64,000 nucleotides of DNA from positions 29,039,835 through 29,103,834 of the forward strand of contig NC_068356.1 in NCBI RefSeq assembly GCF_020536995.1, in the 5' to 3' direction. Position 1 is the stretch's first letter; every line of letters starts with the position of its first letter. The notes under the pieces were generated by a model. The model was not told where the DNA came from and searched no databases. It was given only the letters and a program-made list of their open reading frames with translations. This document shows, piece after piece, positions 1-12,821 of the stretch. Source of the stretch: Dreissena polymorpha (taxonomy: Eukaryota > Mollusca > Bivalvia > Myida > Dreissenidae). A program made the translations under genes and the position numbers.

Positions 1-2395
1 TCATTTAATTTCCATTAAAAGTTTCGTTGTGAATTTCAACTAAAGTACCGAGGTATCTCGCGAATTATTTGGCATTGACATTTCCTCGTAATAAAATATA
101 ATGTTAACACCCTGTATCGTTACCTTTACACTGTATCAGTTCCTTCATTATTGAAATAATTATTGTATTGTATACTGACTGCATGCAAGTGTCGTAACAT
201 ACAGATGCAATACGTAAATTCAGACAGTACTTAAAGTCGGACACAAGTAAATAAATGATTTAATACTCTTGATTTCTTGAAACTCGGTATTTGTTGTTAA
301 AAAGGGCAATTGCATTGATTAACACCATACGAGTCAATCGTATTGATCATCTAAACGCTTTATTTACGTTTCCAACTTAACGTGCTGTCGGAATTTAAGT
401 ACACATACATGTGCACATACATGTAATATCTACATGTAGTATATGATTTTCTTTGGTACATTTACATTTAAGTACACGGTGCCTGTACTGTAACGATATT
501 GACTGTGTACATCAGACTACTTGCTGTATTATGCATATGTATGTATACATATTATGTATATGTAAATGAAGAAATAAAATAAAGATGAAAACCTGCCTCT
601 TATCATTTTGTAGGAAAATTTTATGGGCTACCAAATTTTTTTATTGGTAGCCCAGTGGGCTACCCAAAAAAAAAGAAATTTTTCAGACACTGTAACACGT
701 TTTATAGAACACACAACTGGTGTGGTTACACTATTTATTGTGTTTGTTTTCTCATTACTCGTTCATATGTTCAAGAAATAAAGATAAAATAATAACCTTT
801 TATAAAGTATGTATAGCACCTACAATTTTGAATAATAATCGAACAGTAATGATCATGCATTTGATATAAAATCTGTGTAAACTCTTAAAAATTACGTCCA
901 TTCCATATGTACGATACGCTTTGTTTGTCGGACAAAATGGCGGCCAGATAAGCGTTGCTGAGGGGTGTGTGAAAAATCGATATCTGATTGGCTGATCAAA
1001 GAATGTGGGCCGAGCGATCGATACTTTGGCGACTGGTCAATTACCAATGGACAAAAGTATATAATTGTCCCAAATGGTACCTACCAATTCCAATTGAAGG
1101 TTTTAAAAAAGAAAAAAAAAATTCAATATTTAATACATCTCCCTTCCAGCTCTATTAGTTGAACCTTGGTAAATATAATAATGAAAACACTTTTATTTTC
1201 AAATTTGAAGCATTTTTTGCAAAACAAAAACAACGCTTATGTCCCAATTTTAGTCAAAACTCCGCTATTTTTTTCCCATCCCAAAGGGACCCTGCCCCAT
1301 TCCCAAAATGGTGGAAAAAAAACACTGAACCTGCTGTTAACTAGGCTCCTTAAGTAAATTTTCCAAATAGAGCTGTTTCGTGGTGGCATAGCAACCATCT
1401 GGGACTATTCCATGCCTGATGGTAACCCTGCTGCAACCATATGAAACCTTTGCTTGCCAATGGATAAAGCGAATTAAACAACTTCAGCATCAGAATTTTG
1501 CATATTTAGAAATGTGGACCTGCAACTTTCAATTGTGGGCGATTTTGTGTTGAGAAAAAAATCAAATATTTGGCAACCATTCTTTTTGTTTTGATACCCA
1601 TCTATACTGACTTAAAATCTTCCGAAAGGCTTTTTAATGCCAATTCTCTTGATGTTTTGACCACCCAAGCAGATTCTGGTGTTTGCAAAATAACAGAAAA
1701 GAGCTCCACAAAATTTCAACTGGGAATTTTTTTTTTCTTCAGGAACAACTGAAACTCGACACAAGTGACATCCAGTGAAAGCTGTTTGCAAGGCTTCTTA
1801 ATGTTTTTTATCAACCATAATCAGACCACTAAAACTCTTTCAGTGGTAATTTTTGTGGAGCTTTCTGCTTTAATTTAGCATCTTGCAGAAACCTCTCACT
1901 GGTTTTATACAACTTTATAAAGCTTGAAGACGGCTTTCCAAATTCTGTTAGAAAATAACAACAGGTGGTTTCAGAATATTTAGAAAAGTTGCCATAATGA
2001 AGTAACTTTCCAAAACTGTCACTAATAAAACATTTGTCGTCTCAATTGAAAACTCAACATTTGGAAGCCAAAATTTGTTTGCCATTCCGATTGGACAGCA
2101 AAGGTTCCAAACAGTTGCAGAAATATTAAAAATCAGACAGGAAATGGTCTTATATCCCCCCCTGTTTTCAAAGATCAAGGTCATATTTAGGAGGTCAAAG
2201 GTAAAATTTGGCCTTAAGAGAGCTTGTCCAGGCTGTAACTTTGTAACTCATCATAAATAACTAGCCACAAATGACTATTGTGAGGAGACACGTTTCAACC
2301 ATCAACAATCTCCCTTCCTAAAAGGTCACCGGCACACTTAGAGGTCAAAAGTCAAATTTGGTCTGTAAACAGGTTGTATGATTGGCATAATTGGA
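1..2395. other. intergenic or intronic stretch, no gene seen
   Basis: AT-rich sequence with only short ORFs of low-complexity or unrecognisable translation. A small perfect hairpin lies at about 628-655 (GGCTACCAA, T-rich loop, TTGGTAGCC), followed by another copy of the same word. Positions 2160-2370 carry 'aggtcaaaggt'-type phrases like those inside the tandem-core repeats described elsewhere in this window, so this may be a decayed relative. I see no splice-linked coding exons. Confidence 0.5.
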
Positions 2396-2757
2396 TTTTT
2401 ATGCTCCCCCAAAATTTATTTTGGGGTGGAGCATATAGTTGCCGCTTCGTCTATCCGTCCGTGTGTCCGTCCCTGCACAATTTTTTTCTGAGCTATTTCT
2501 CAGCAACTAATGACCGGAATTCAATGAAACTTTATGGGAAGCTTCACTACCAAGAGGAGATATGAACTTTATCAGCGGGTTCTGGTCGGAGGATTTTTCA
2601 CAGAGTTATGGCCCTTTGAAATTTTCTATAAAATAATTATTGTCCCCCCAACTACTGTGCCCTCAAGACGTTTCCTTTTATCTGAATATATAGTGCAATA
2701 TTGTGAAAAAAAACACTTTGGGGAGCATCACCTGTCTCCGACGGTTTCTTGTTTTAC
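2396..2757 (+). repeat. hairpin-ended tandem-core repeat, short copy
   Basis: It starts with a strong hairpin (ATGCTCCCCC, loop, GGGGTGGAGCAT), then GTCCGTCCGTGTGTCCGTCC. One core unit containing 'ctcagcaactaatgaccgg' follows, and the copy ends CTCCGACGGTTTCTTGTTTT. The core and 3' end closely match the much longer element at 59416-60758, so this is a short copy of the same family with about one unit. The 120-residue ORF across it is a by-product of the repeat. Confidence 0.8.
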
Positions 2758-3461
2758 ACAAGTTGAAGTGGGGAATCTGTGTCTGCTGGACATACATTAT
2801 GTTTTTAAATGTTTAAATATCATAACAAGACAAAGGCATTTAATCCTTGCTTACAGCAGACAACATTATGCACTTCTCTTTACCCCACCAAACTAGGACT
2901 AGTTTACCACAGGGTGTTTTAATTACTTGGGGGAAGGGGTCAGGTGCCTTACTTGTATATTTGTGCCCATGAAGTTGCTTTTGGGGAAAAATGCGTTTGT
3001 CATATAATGTAAAGATAATATTGAGTTAAATACCAAATTGTCATCAAACTACTGGACTCAAACTCACAAATAAAAACATTGGTTTAAAAAAAAGGATTGT
3101 TGGTTTGTGAAAAATGTCTCCAAATATTCATATTATTATTGTTGGTAAAAAGGCAGCCGATGATATACAAAAGATTTTCTCATTTTTATGTTAGTCCCAG
3201 ACCTTTTTTGCATTGGCTGGTTTGTAAACCCAAGATCAGAAAATGATTGCTTAAAAAAACTGCAGCCTTAATACATGTTTTGCTTTAAATGTGTGCATAC
3301 TTATATTGTTATATTGGACTTTCTTTTTTTATTTTGTTATCGGATTAAGAAGTTTTATAATACTTTGGTTAAAATAATAACATTTGATGCTTGATTTACT
3401 TTAGATCTTAATTTCATCTCTTGAACAAAAACATTTTTAAACAAATAACCTTAAAGGATAG

Positions 3462-3905
3462 TTCTGCTTTGTCAATACTGCCTGAATATTCATTTATCCT
3501 GCCTCTGTTGCAAACATTGACCTAATAAAGCAGGGTCGCATAAACTAGTTGAATTCTGGCAGTACCTCGCAGACCACGATCTATCTGTAAGTACGCATTT
3601 CGTTTTGGGCCCATTAATATTTTCTTATATTTGACCTTTTACAAAATGTACATGCTAAGTTCCTGCGAAATGTTTTGTCAAACAAAATGATAGTAACAGT
3701 AATAAATGTGTATTAAAGTTAAGCAAACATATGGCAATGAAGTAATCAATTTCGCCTTTAAATTTATTTACTCATAATCTTTAATATACAGCGTTTCTGT
3801 ATATAATTAGAAATGTTACACTCCACCTATACACACTTTTTTTCGGTCGTCTGCAATTGATTTTATTTTTCTATGAAATATCATTAAATCAAACAAAATA
3901 ATACT
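3462..3905 (+). repeat. duplicated block, inverted partner at 13395-13800
   Basis: The block begins 'gttctgctttgtcaatac', carries GAATATTCAT and a 'cctgcctctgttgcaaac' segment, and runs to the 'gcaattgattttattt' segment. Nearly the whole stretch recurs in reverse orientation at 13395-13800. Its first 90 bases are also related to the openings of the blocks at 4833 and 5745. No coding frame is conserved across the copies. It could be a mobile element body or a duplicated regulatory region. Confidence 0.6.
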
Positions 3906-3912
3906 ATGTTAA

Positions 3913-4133
3913 CCCATTTATGCCTAGTGGACTCTCCAATCCTTCTAAATTGGATCAATTTATTTCCAAAATTAGGGATTTCTAGTATATTTATTTCTAT
4001 ATTTAGAATATTTCTTACAGAATTCCTTTAAGCAAACAACTTAGACCCTGATGAGACGCCGCATCATGCGGCGTCTCATCTGGGCCTACACTGTTTGCCA
4101 AGGCCTTTATTCTTGACGCTAGGCATGAATGGG
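3913..4133 (+). mobile_element. TTAA-flanked CCC...GGG MITE, copy 1
   Basis: A 221 bp element between TTAA at 3909-3912 and TTAA at 4134-4137. It begins CCCATTTATGCCTAG and ends in the near-inverse CTAGGCATGAATGGG. The centre is a perfect 15-bp-arm palindrome (GATGAGACGCCGCAT, one base, then the inverse). A TTAA duplication with CCC/GGG termini is the known signature of piggyBac-type DNA transposons. No ORF is present, so this is a non-autonomous copy. Copies lie at 11891-12111 (reverse) and 38161-38374; a related element lies at 24756-24960. Confidence 0.85.
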
Positions 4134-4169
4134 TTAAAGACATAATTTAAAATTAAGTAGGATAAATCA

Positions 4170-4333
4170 AATACATTGGTTAGTGCCGAGGTGGAGAAAG
4201 TTTATCCGGTTTGGCCCCCCCCCCCCCAAAAAAAATAGGGCGAGCTTTTAGGGCTCACTGAAGCGTACCCTATTTTCTTTTTCTAAGCCTCACAGGATAA
4301 ACTTTCTCCATCTCGGCACTAACCATGCATTCT
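4170..4333. mobile_element. small foldback MITE with about 30 bp arms, copy 1
   Basis: Terminal inverted arms 'tggttagtgccgag...ggagaaagtttatcc' and 'ggataaactttctcc...ctcggcactaacca' enclose a short centre with poly-C, poly-A and 'aatagggcgagctttt'. A second copy with the same arms and centre lies at 12822-12962. It has no coding capacity, and the whole element could fold into one hairpin. Confidence 0.8.
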
Positions 4334-4832
4334 CTATATCTCCTTCTACCTGTTTTACGGATACAAATATCAGCTGATCAATCGTCTGCACATGTTTACA
4401 TCCAGTCTTCAAGGCATTATTACCCATCAATGAAAAATAAAATGTCATAAACTCCTCCATTTGTTCTTAAGGGTTTAAACATATTTTTCTATGAAATTCA
4501 TTAGTTTAAAGTCGCACTCGCTTATAAGGAGCAAAATAATAACGATTAATATTTAAGACCGCTGAGCAAATTTTAGCTATGCATAGTTATGTAAAAAAAA
4601 ATCCCTACCACTTTAAAGTTGGTATTTTTAATTGCAGGATATCAGGAATGTGGACGATAAATGATATGAGACTGTTCTTTTCAAAAAATGTGTTTCATAA
4701 TAAGAAAAGTTTGAAACATATTAGCTGAATTTGGCGATTCATTATTTTGACTTTAAATACCTTGCTTGGGCAAAAAAGTTATAGCCGAATATACCAATAT
4801 TTTGTATTCTCTGTTTTGGCTATACACGCAGT

Positions 4833-5045
4833 AGTAAAATTGTTCTGCTTTATCAATAGAACTATCGCATGAATATTCATATCACGCTCTGCTTGCAACC
4901 AATTGGAAGAGCAGTATCAGAGGTCAGCTCAGTTCATTGTGTGTAAACAGTGAACATTTTCCCACACCCCAAATATCTGCTGATCAAGTGTCTGCAAAAG
5001 TTTACATCCAATATTTTCGAGACATAACTGCTCATGGAAAGAATG
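4833..5045 (+). repeat. promoter-like duplicated block, copy 1
   Basis: It opens 'gttctgctttatcaatag', then GAATATTCAT, a CCAAT box (caaccaattgg), and a 47-base stretch starting AGGTCAGCTCAGTTCATTGT and ending TTTTCCCACAC. That stretch is repeated without change at 5818-5864. A further part ('ctgctgatcaagtgtctgc') also occurs in both copies and, more diverged, at about 4370-4400. No reading frame is shared. Possible roles are an alternative promoter or first exon of the downstream TET gene, or a small RNA gene; neither is shown. Confidence 0.5.
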
Positions 5046-5744
5046 TTAATTGGGTATTGTTTTCTTGGTTTTAGTATATGCTTTGTGTTACAAAGTGTAA
5101 ACTGTGCTTGCAAATAAATAATTTAAGTAATGCGTCAACACATTAAGTTTTGATGTTTTGATTGTAAAAAAATACCACAACAGGGTCATACAAACGTGTT
5201 TTTGTTTTAAAATCTGTGTACATATTAATGCGTATTAATAGCTTTGTACAATTATGAACATACCACTTGAACGTTTGTATTTTCGATCAGTCGAACATCA
5301 GGTTGTGGAAGTTTAATAATACAGGCTTTAACACTGATAATCTATTTCAGTGTTTCCTGTCAAGTGTTTATGTTCTTTAATGTCTTACCAGTTTTTGTTT
5401 TGTAACTGTTACTGTCAAACTATGCATAATTTAACAGAGGTTAATTAATTGATTTTCTACATTATTAATTTAATTACATGAAAAGCAGATATGCAGCAAC
5501 AGAATTAAACTGACGAATGTAGATACAAAGAAAAAATAAAAACAAAATAAAAAACATTCCTCGGGGAAAAAAGTTCAATGTTTACGTAGTACATCATTAA
5601 AAAAATCATTAAAGCTTGTCGATGATATAAATTAAGCATTTTACTACAGTTAAATCATTAATTTGAACCATATTAGCGAATGATTCTTGAAGTATATTCC
5701 AATATTAGATACGCTTCTTGTGGTAATCACTGTAGTAAATAGAT

Positions 5745-5945
5745 TTCATCAGTAAAACTTCTGCATGAATATTCATATTTCGCTCCACGTTTTACCAATA
5801 GCGAAGAGCCGTCCTAAAGGTCAGCTCAGTTCATTGTGTGTAAACAGTGAACATTTTCCCACACTTAAAATATCTGCTGATCAAGCGTCTGCAAGTGTCT
5901 ACATCCAATATTTGCTAGACATTACTGCTAGTACATAAAAGAATC
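5745..5945 (+). repeat. promoter-like duplicated block, copy 2
   Basis: Second copy of the block at 4833-5045, about 900 bp downstream in the same orientation. It shares GAATATTCAT, a CCAAT-like word (accaatagcg), the unchanged 47-base stretch and the following 'ctgctgatcaagcgtctgc'. The sequence between the copies is not similar, so conservation is concentrated in this block. Confidence 0.5.
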
Positions 5946-5949
5946 TTGG

Positions 5950-8900
5950 TCTCTCAGTATAGCGCACATAAGTTCATTTTGCTTGTGCGAATAAAGTAAA
6001 ACTGTAAAGTATAAAGTACTCAGCGTAACTTTTCGTCAAATAATGTTGTATGCTGTTACGTAATTCAGTGATGTATTATAACATGTAAGCATACATATAT
6101 ATATTGCTGTGTTCTTAAAAAGATTTTATTCTTATTCAATTTTGAATAGTTTTAGAACAAAATAATGTGTTTATATAATATAAATACATGTTGTACAGTT
6201 ATAGACACTAAACAAACTTTTGTATTATTTTTACTATCATTAAGTTTTACAAACAATATTTATTTTGTAATTTTGTTTTGTTGTGTTTGAAAGACACAAA
6301 TACATTGTTTTCAAACACACCAACAGAATTATAATTCAATATTGCAAAAATGTTTAAGACATCACAGGTGTGGTTTATCTCCTAACTGGGTCAGTTAGCC
6401 TCATTTCCATTCATTGTTGGCCAGTAGCTCACTGGCTACACCTTGATGGGTTATCATCCTTGCCCAATCTCAGGATAACAGGTGTAATTACTTCATTATT
6501 GGCGACAGGAAGACACTGACATGCGCCATTAGTTATTGCAAAACAACTTAACATTTAAGTCATAGATAGCCTTAGGCGTAACAATAAAAATCTGGTTATC
6601 ATATTCATAATCTATACACCTAACTGAAGTACTTTGTGTTGCTATCTTTATGGATCTCATTTAATTCCTCCATCTAAAATTATTTAAGCAGTCTAGTTTT
6701 ACCCCCCACCAGACAGTTATAGCTAGCTGTCTTGGTTCACATAAACCTTCACAATGTTAACCTTCATGTAGAATAAACTCTCCCTGAGTTAAAAGTTAGT
6801 GTTGATAGTGCGCTTAGTGTTCATTTGTACTATCAGTTATTGGGGGAAGAAAGTGTGGGATGTCTAGTGAGCTAGAGTGGCAATATTGACTGAATATTGG
6901 GCATGACACTTTATTTTTCCTTGTTGAGGTAATCAATATTGCTCTAGGAAAGTTTGCTATGCTAGCCCTAGCCACTAGGTCATCCATGACAGAAGATTGG
7001 ATTTTACAGTAGCTTGTTGTGTATTGTTGAAAGAGTATTAGTGTGTATTGTTTGCTGTTAAACCCTCTGCTCTGGATGACTTATCTTCAGTGTTTGATAG
7101 TATTGGACTGAACTAAACTATGGATATTTATGTTTACTGATCTCTGGACAGGGAGATAAAGGAATACCACTGTAACACTGAACACTTGGACATGTGACTA
7201 GCGGAGGTCTAGAGAAAAATACAGGTATTTGCTTACTGCTTTATAACCTAGAAGTGTTGCAGGTTTATACTTGATTCATGTGCTAGTGTATTCAATTTCT
7301 TCTATATAAATAGATTAGTAGATGGTAGGCAAAGTGTACATGTAACATTTATACCTGTCTGGATGGGCTTTCAATATAACAACTGAGGTGTGCCTCTCTA
7401 TTGCTATGTATACATGTGTGAACCATATGTTTGTTCTGATCATGTGATTTGTGAGTATTTTGGGTGGATACAAACATTCCTGTTATTGTTATACATGTAT
7501 AGAAATATATGCAAGTTTATGTGGCCTAGATTTCTTAAATAAAAGATGGCCGACTCTCAATGTGCATAAATTAGCATACTAAAAATATACAGGCTAAATG
7601 GAGTAAAGATCTATTTTTTTATATAAACAATCAATAGTATGTTTTTATTGAAAAAGTATTTATTAAAGTTACATGTTCTGCCTTTACATATATCGTTTTG
7701 TTAATTCAGAATAAGAGATAAGGTTTATCTTTCATTTCAATGTTTTGTAAAGAACCATAAGAATTAAAGAATTGAACGTGAGAGATTATCATAGACTTTC
7801 ATTTGTGTATAAAAATTGTGTATAAAATTGTACGCTATAAATGTTGGCTCAACGCTGCCAGTAAGAAAAAGACAATAAAATAGTATTCCTGTTTGTCAAT
7901 AATCATTTCTATGTTTCTTCTTTAAAAATGTTTACCCCGATCTATCTAGTGGCTCATGAATCGATTTGTTTTTACTGAATTGTTCTTCATCTTTACGCTG
8001 TACATTATGAAGACTCATCTGGAAATTCCTGAATCTATTTTTAGTACAGGCTTACTCTAGATGACATTCAAGCGAGTAGAAATGATCGTTATCTGTACTA
8101 CACTCGCTTACTTTGTTATATCAGTTTACGCTGCTTGGTATTGTAATTTGATCTGTGCTAACATAATTATGTAATGTCTGCTGCGGTAAATCTTTTTATT
8201 TAGGTTGGCTGCACTTTTTGCTTTCAGTATATTGCAGCGTATTGAAACAAGAACGCATATGTGTTTTAGTCATACGCCTTAATGTGAATAAGGGTGATAA
8301 TCATCATATGGCATACACAGGAAATTATTGTAGGATAGTAACTGATAGTTGTTTGAGCGAAATTAAATTGCATGTATTTAGTTTGACGAATATTTTTCTG
8401 ATAATTCTGATGCTACTTATTAAACAATTATTGTGTGTGTATGTCAATTAATGTATTGTTAGTAATAAGTCCTTGAAATATGAACAGGCATTTCTCAAAT
8501 AAAGAAATTACCAGTGTTCAATAAAAAGGTTTAACACGTAAATGTGAAATGCCTCAACCCTTTCCATGGCTTCATGGTACATAGCACCACTTTCGCAGGC
8601 AACTCGATCAATTTTTTTCTGACTGCTTTTTATTAGAGAAACGCTTGAATCGCATCAAGTTAACTTGCATTTCGCTTTTTGAATTGAACAATAGACACTT
8701 CAATTCCATCTTCAGAATGAAAAAAATAAAAGCAATTTTTCGCTACACTTGTAAGCTATCATTACACAGTTGCTCAAAGCTAATTCTTTTATAATAAATT
8801 AGTCTAAGTGCAGTTTTCCCATAACCTTCGTGGCATTTATAAGATCTGTTTAGGAATTTGCATTTTATTGCTGCAAGTTTATTTATTTGACTGGTCATGT

Positions 8901-9456
8901 AAAGTTGAGTTTTCAAAAGATTGATTACTAGGTGCATGATAGGCGGAGTAGCTGCAAGTGTCTTGAGTTGAAGATGTAAAGCTTATCTAGTTGTTGTTTT
9001 TTTCCACATTTTATTTGCAGTCTTTTGTCTAAACATATTTTTATTTTAGGAAATTTATCTAAGTTGAGAACTACTGGTTTTTATTTACTGTCAGACTATT
9101 GTTGAGAAAATAGAAAGTAAAGGGCATTAGGTAAAAGATGTGGTTGATTTTTTCATTTTTATAAATATTGTTGACAATGTAAATGTAGGTTTAATTGAAA
9201 TTAGTTTAAACCTATTTATTTTAGCTTAATTGCACTACAGCCTGTGGCTAATATAACAACACTTGCAAGGACTATACTAGAATTTAAGCAGGTGGGATAA
9301 GATAAAAGTTAAGGTACACAATGGCTGCCATTTCCTTAATTAATAACTTTCTTTATGTTGAACAATATATTCTGACTGAGACTATACAGCTCCATTCACT
9401 TAATGTAGAGAGCTTAAGACATTGCCCTAAAAAGATACTAGCTTTAGCTGTTATTG
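5950..9456. other. long non-coding stretch before TET, no gene seen
   Basis: AT-rich, with no ORF of recognisable content. Around 7140-7222 the sequence becomes less AT-rich and ends 'aaaaatacag|gtattt', which could be the donor of an untranslated first exon for the downstream TET gene. That is speculative, because no partner acceptor can be proven. The rest shows nothing I can name. Confidence 0.4.
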
Positions 9457-11175
9457 TTTTTAGCTCATCTATTTTTTGAAAAAAAATTATGAGCTATTGT
9501 CATCACCTTGGCGTCGGCGTCGGCGTTGGCGTCCGGTTAAGTTTTGCGTTTAGTTCCACTTTTCTCAGAAAGTATCAATGCTATTGCATTCAAACTTGGT
9601 ACACTTACTTACTATCATGAGGGGACTGGGCAGGCAAAGTTAGATAACTCTGCCGTGCATTTTGACAGAATTATGTGCCCTTTTTATACTTAGAAAATTG
9701 AAAATTTTGGTGAAGTTTTGCGTTTAGGTCCACTTTTCTCAGTGAGTATCAATGCTATTGCATTCAAACTTGTTACACTTACTTACTATCATGAGGGGAC
9801 TGGGCAGGCAAAGTTAGATAACTCTGGCATGCATTTTGACAGAATTATGTGCCCTTTTTATACTTAGAAAATTGAAAATTTTGGTTAAGTTTTGTGTTTA
9901 GGTCCATTTTATTCCTTAAGCATCAAAGCTATTGCTTTCATACTTGCAACACTTACTAACTTTCATAAGGGGACTGTGCAGGCAAAGTAATGTAACTCTG
10001 ACTGGCATTTTGACAGAATTATGTGCCCTTTTTATAATTAGAAAATTGAAAATTTGATTAAGTTTTGTGTTTAGGTCCACTTTATTCCTACAGTATCAAA
10101 GCTATTGCTTTCATACTTGCAACACTTATTAACTATCATAAGGGGACCGTGCAGGCAAAGTTATGTAACTCTGACTGGCATTTGGACGGAATTATGGGCC
10201 CTGTATACTTAGAAAATTGAAAATTTGGTTAAGATTTATGTTTTGGTCCACTTTACCCCTAAAGTATCATAGATATTGCTTTCATACTTGGAACACTCAA
10301 AAACTATCATAAGGGTACAGTAAAAGGACAAGTTGCATAACTCTGGTTGTCATTGTTACGGAATTATGGCCCTTTTTTGACTTAGTAACTTTTAATATAT
10401 GGTTAAATTTTGTGTTTCAATCCACTTTACTTCTTAAGTATCAAGGCTATTGCTTTCAAACTTCAAATACTTTCATGCTATCATGAGGTTACTGTACCTG
10501 GCAAGTTGAATTTTACCTTGACCTTTGAATGACCTTGACTGTCAAGGTCAAATTATTAAATTTTGCTAAAATTGCCATAACTTCTTTATTTATGATTAGA
10601 TTTGATTGATACTTTGACGAAACTACTCTTACCTGACATACCACAATAGACTCCACCCAAACTGTCCCCCGTGCCCTTCCCCCCACCTCCCCCCTCCCCC
10701 CCCCTCTATTTTTTTTTTTTTTTAAGATCATCTCACAAATGACCACTACACCCTCACACTATACCCCACCCCACCCCCCCCCCAATTTTTTTGTTTTTTA
10801 TTTTTTTTATTTTTTTTTAAGATCATCTCACAAATTACCACCACACCCTCACACTATACCCCACCCCCCCCCCAATTTTTTTTTTTAAACGGTTATGTTT
10901 GAAATACCGTCCAACCATCGCACCCAAAAAATCCCCCCCCCCCCCATCGCCCTTCCCCCCACCCCCCCCCCCCCCCCGCCCCCGTTATTTATTTATTTAT
11001 TATTTTTTTTCGCTTTTTTTGGAAGATAATGTAATAAATAAATGTCCACAACCCCACACTATACACCCCTCTTCACTCCACCCCTCCCTCCTTTGTGATT
11101 GAAAATGAGAGTCCCTTCACCTTTAAAAAGAAAATAGATGAGCGGTCTGCACCCGCAAGGCGGTGCTCTTGTTTC
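9457..11175 (+). repeat. hairpin-ended tandem-core repeat, six-unit copy
   Basis: The 5' end is an inverted pair TAGCTCAT...ATGAGCTA with an A/T loop, followed by 'ggcgtcggcgtcggcgttggcgtcc'. The core is about six head-to-tail units of about 172-177 bp, each starting near 'ggttaagttttgtgttta' (9534, 9711, 9884, 10056, 10227 and 10402). After the core comes a duplicated C-rich segment (10660-11000) with 'aagatcatctcacaaat' twice. The 3' end is the hairpin GCACCCGCAAGGCGGTGC followed by TCTTGTTT. There is no protein-coding content. Confidence 0.85.
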
Positions 11176-11200
11176 ATTCTGTTCTAACAAATAGGTATAT

Positions 11201-11880
11201 ATGGGCCGTGCTCTGTGAATAGGGGCTTTAAAGTGATATTATGGACATTTTCCACTGTTGAATTTAGCTGAAAAGAATTTACAGGTCAAAAGAGTTAGTT
11301 AAAATGTGGTTACTGACCAATTATCTGCAACTCATCTTGCTACCAGTTGTTTATAAAAATATATTTTATATTCGATCTCTTATGTGACCCACCCAGTCCT
11401 GTAAGCCGAAATGATCCGTAAAACAAAATTGTGTAGTTGTGTCGTATGAACGAATCTGCACTAAAACTAAATTTAGTATCACATCGAACAAACATGATCA
11501 GTTGTCAAACGAAAGTACGATTGATATTCAAATGCATTATTTTTTCTCTTTCCGGGATATTTTTTAGTATGTTGATGCTGCATTAACAAATATAAGTGTG
11601 TATGAAGTGAAAACACAAAAAATAAACAACGGTTGCGATAGACACCTATAAACTGTTAGATGCCCATGATATCACTTTAATGCATGTGCGTTAAGTATCG
11701 TCACAGATTAGCCTGTGCAGTCTTCACAGGCTAATCAGGGACGATACCTTCCACATGATCTGGATTTTTGCTAAGGAGAGACTTTCTTTAAACGAAAAAC
11801 TTCATAACAGCAGAAAGTGTCGTCCCTGATTAGCACACTACGACATGCATTAAACCCTCTTTTCACAGAGCACAGCCCAT
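11201..11880. mobile_element. inverted-repeat DNA element with nested insertion
   Basis: Terminal inverted repeats 'atgggccgtgctctgtgaat' and 'tcacagagcacagcccat' bound the element. The right half has internal hairpins (ATTAGCCTGTG...CACAGGCTAAT) and 'cgtccctgattagc' words. At 11232-11676 a second element sits inside, with its own termini AGTGATATTATGGACAT and ATGCCCATGATATCACT. It is flanked by TTAA at 11228-11231 and 11677-11680. Removing it rejoins 'ggctTTAAtgcatg', which matches the undisturbed right arm of the outer element (revcomp of 'catgcattaaaccc'). Decayed relatives of the outer family lie at 24965-25175, 29365-29405 and 47078-47245. Confidence 0.8.
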
Positions 11881-11890
11881 ATGTTCTTAA

Positions 11891-12111
11891 CCCATTTATG
11901 CCTGGCATCTAGAAAAAGGCCTTGGCAAACAGCGTTGACTCAGATGAGACGCCGCATGATGCGGCGTCTCATCAGGATCTGCGCTGTTTGCTTAAAGGAA
12001 TTTCTGTAAGAAATATTTTAAATATAGAAATAAATATACTAGACATCCCTAATTTTGGAAAGATATTGATCTAATTTAGAAGGATGGGAGAGTCCACTAG
12101 GCATAAATGGG
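11891..12111 (-). mobile_element. TTAA-flanked CCC...GGG MITE, copy 2
   Basis: Reverse-oriented copy of the element at 3913-4133, between TTAA at 11887-11890 and 12112-12115. It keeps the 15-bp-arm central palindrome and the CCCATTTATGCCT termini. It lies within ten bases of the previous element, so two transposons abut here. Confidence 0.85.
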
Positions 12112-12821
12112 TTAAGGTTCTAGCCCTGACCTTACTCCTTCAACTGTGCCTGTCTGGGTCTGTGATATGTTTAGTCTGGGTGTTGTTGCACATGGGAAGC
12201 TCTTTTAGCTGTTTGGTGCATTTCACTGCTTTTGGGACGTGAGGATTGCCTTGTGCTTGGGGCAGCAAAGCCAAGGTCGTCATTGTTCACAGTGGGTAAA
12301 TTGGAGCTGGGCTCTATCTGCTAGAATGCCAGACCACACCAGTTGATGAGAATTGTTAATAATTTTATCAAAGCTAACTCATTTTGAATTTTAATTGCTT
12401 TCATTCTTAGGGATAAACCTGCTTTTGTGTTATCATGTGGAATGTACTTCAGATCGCAGATAAATAGCTGAATAGGATTTCAGCATTTAAGTATTTCACC
12501 AAGGACAACATAGCCATTGTTGATAATATCTTTTGTGCTGATGATGCAATAGTTTTATAGAACCCTGCCAGTGTTGAGGAGTAAAGGAATAGGCACAACT
12601 GATAAGTTATTTTCGTATTGTTTGGCTTTGTGAGCTTATTGTGGTATATTTTAAAGTATGTAAAGATCATCATACCTGAATAAGCCATCCTTTCTTGATT
12701 ATGTTTATAAACATCTAGGAATAAAGGATAATTCAAAACTGAGAAGTAATTTTCGTAATTTTTGGCATTCTGTGCATTTTGGGGTAAATTTTTAGGCAGG
12801 CTATAAGAAAAATATATAAAG

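Noticed and set aside
2534-2896. 120-residue ORF
   Set aside because: It begins in a repeat also present at 59416-60758 and continues into unrelated DNA.
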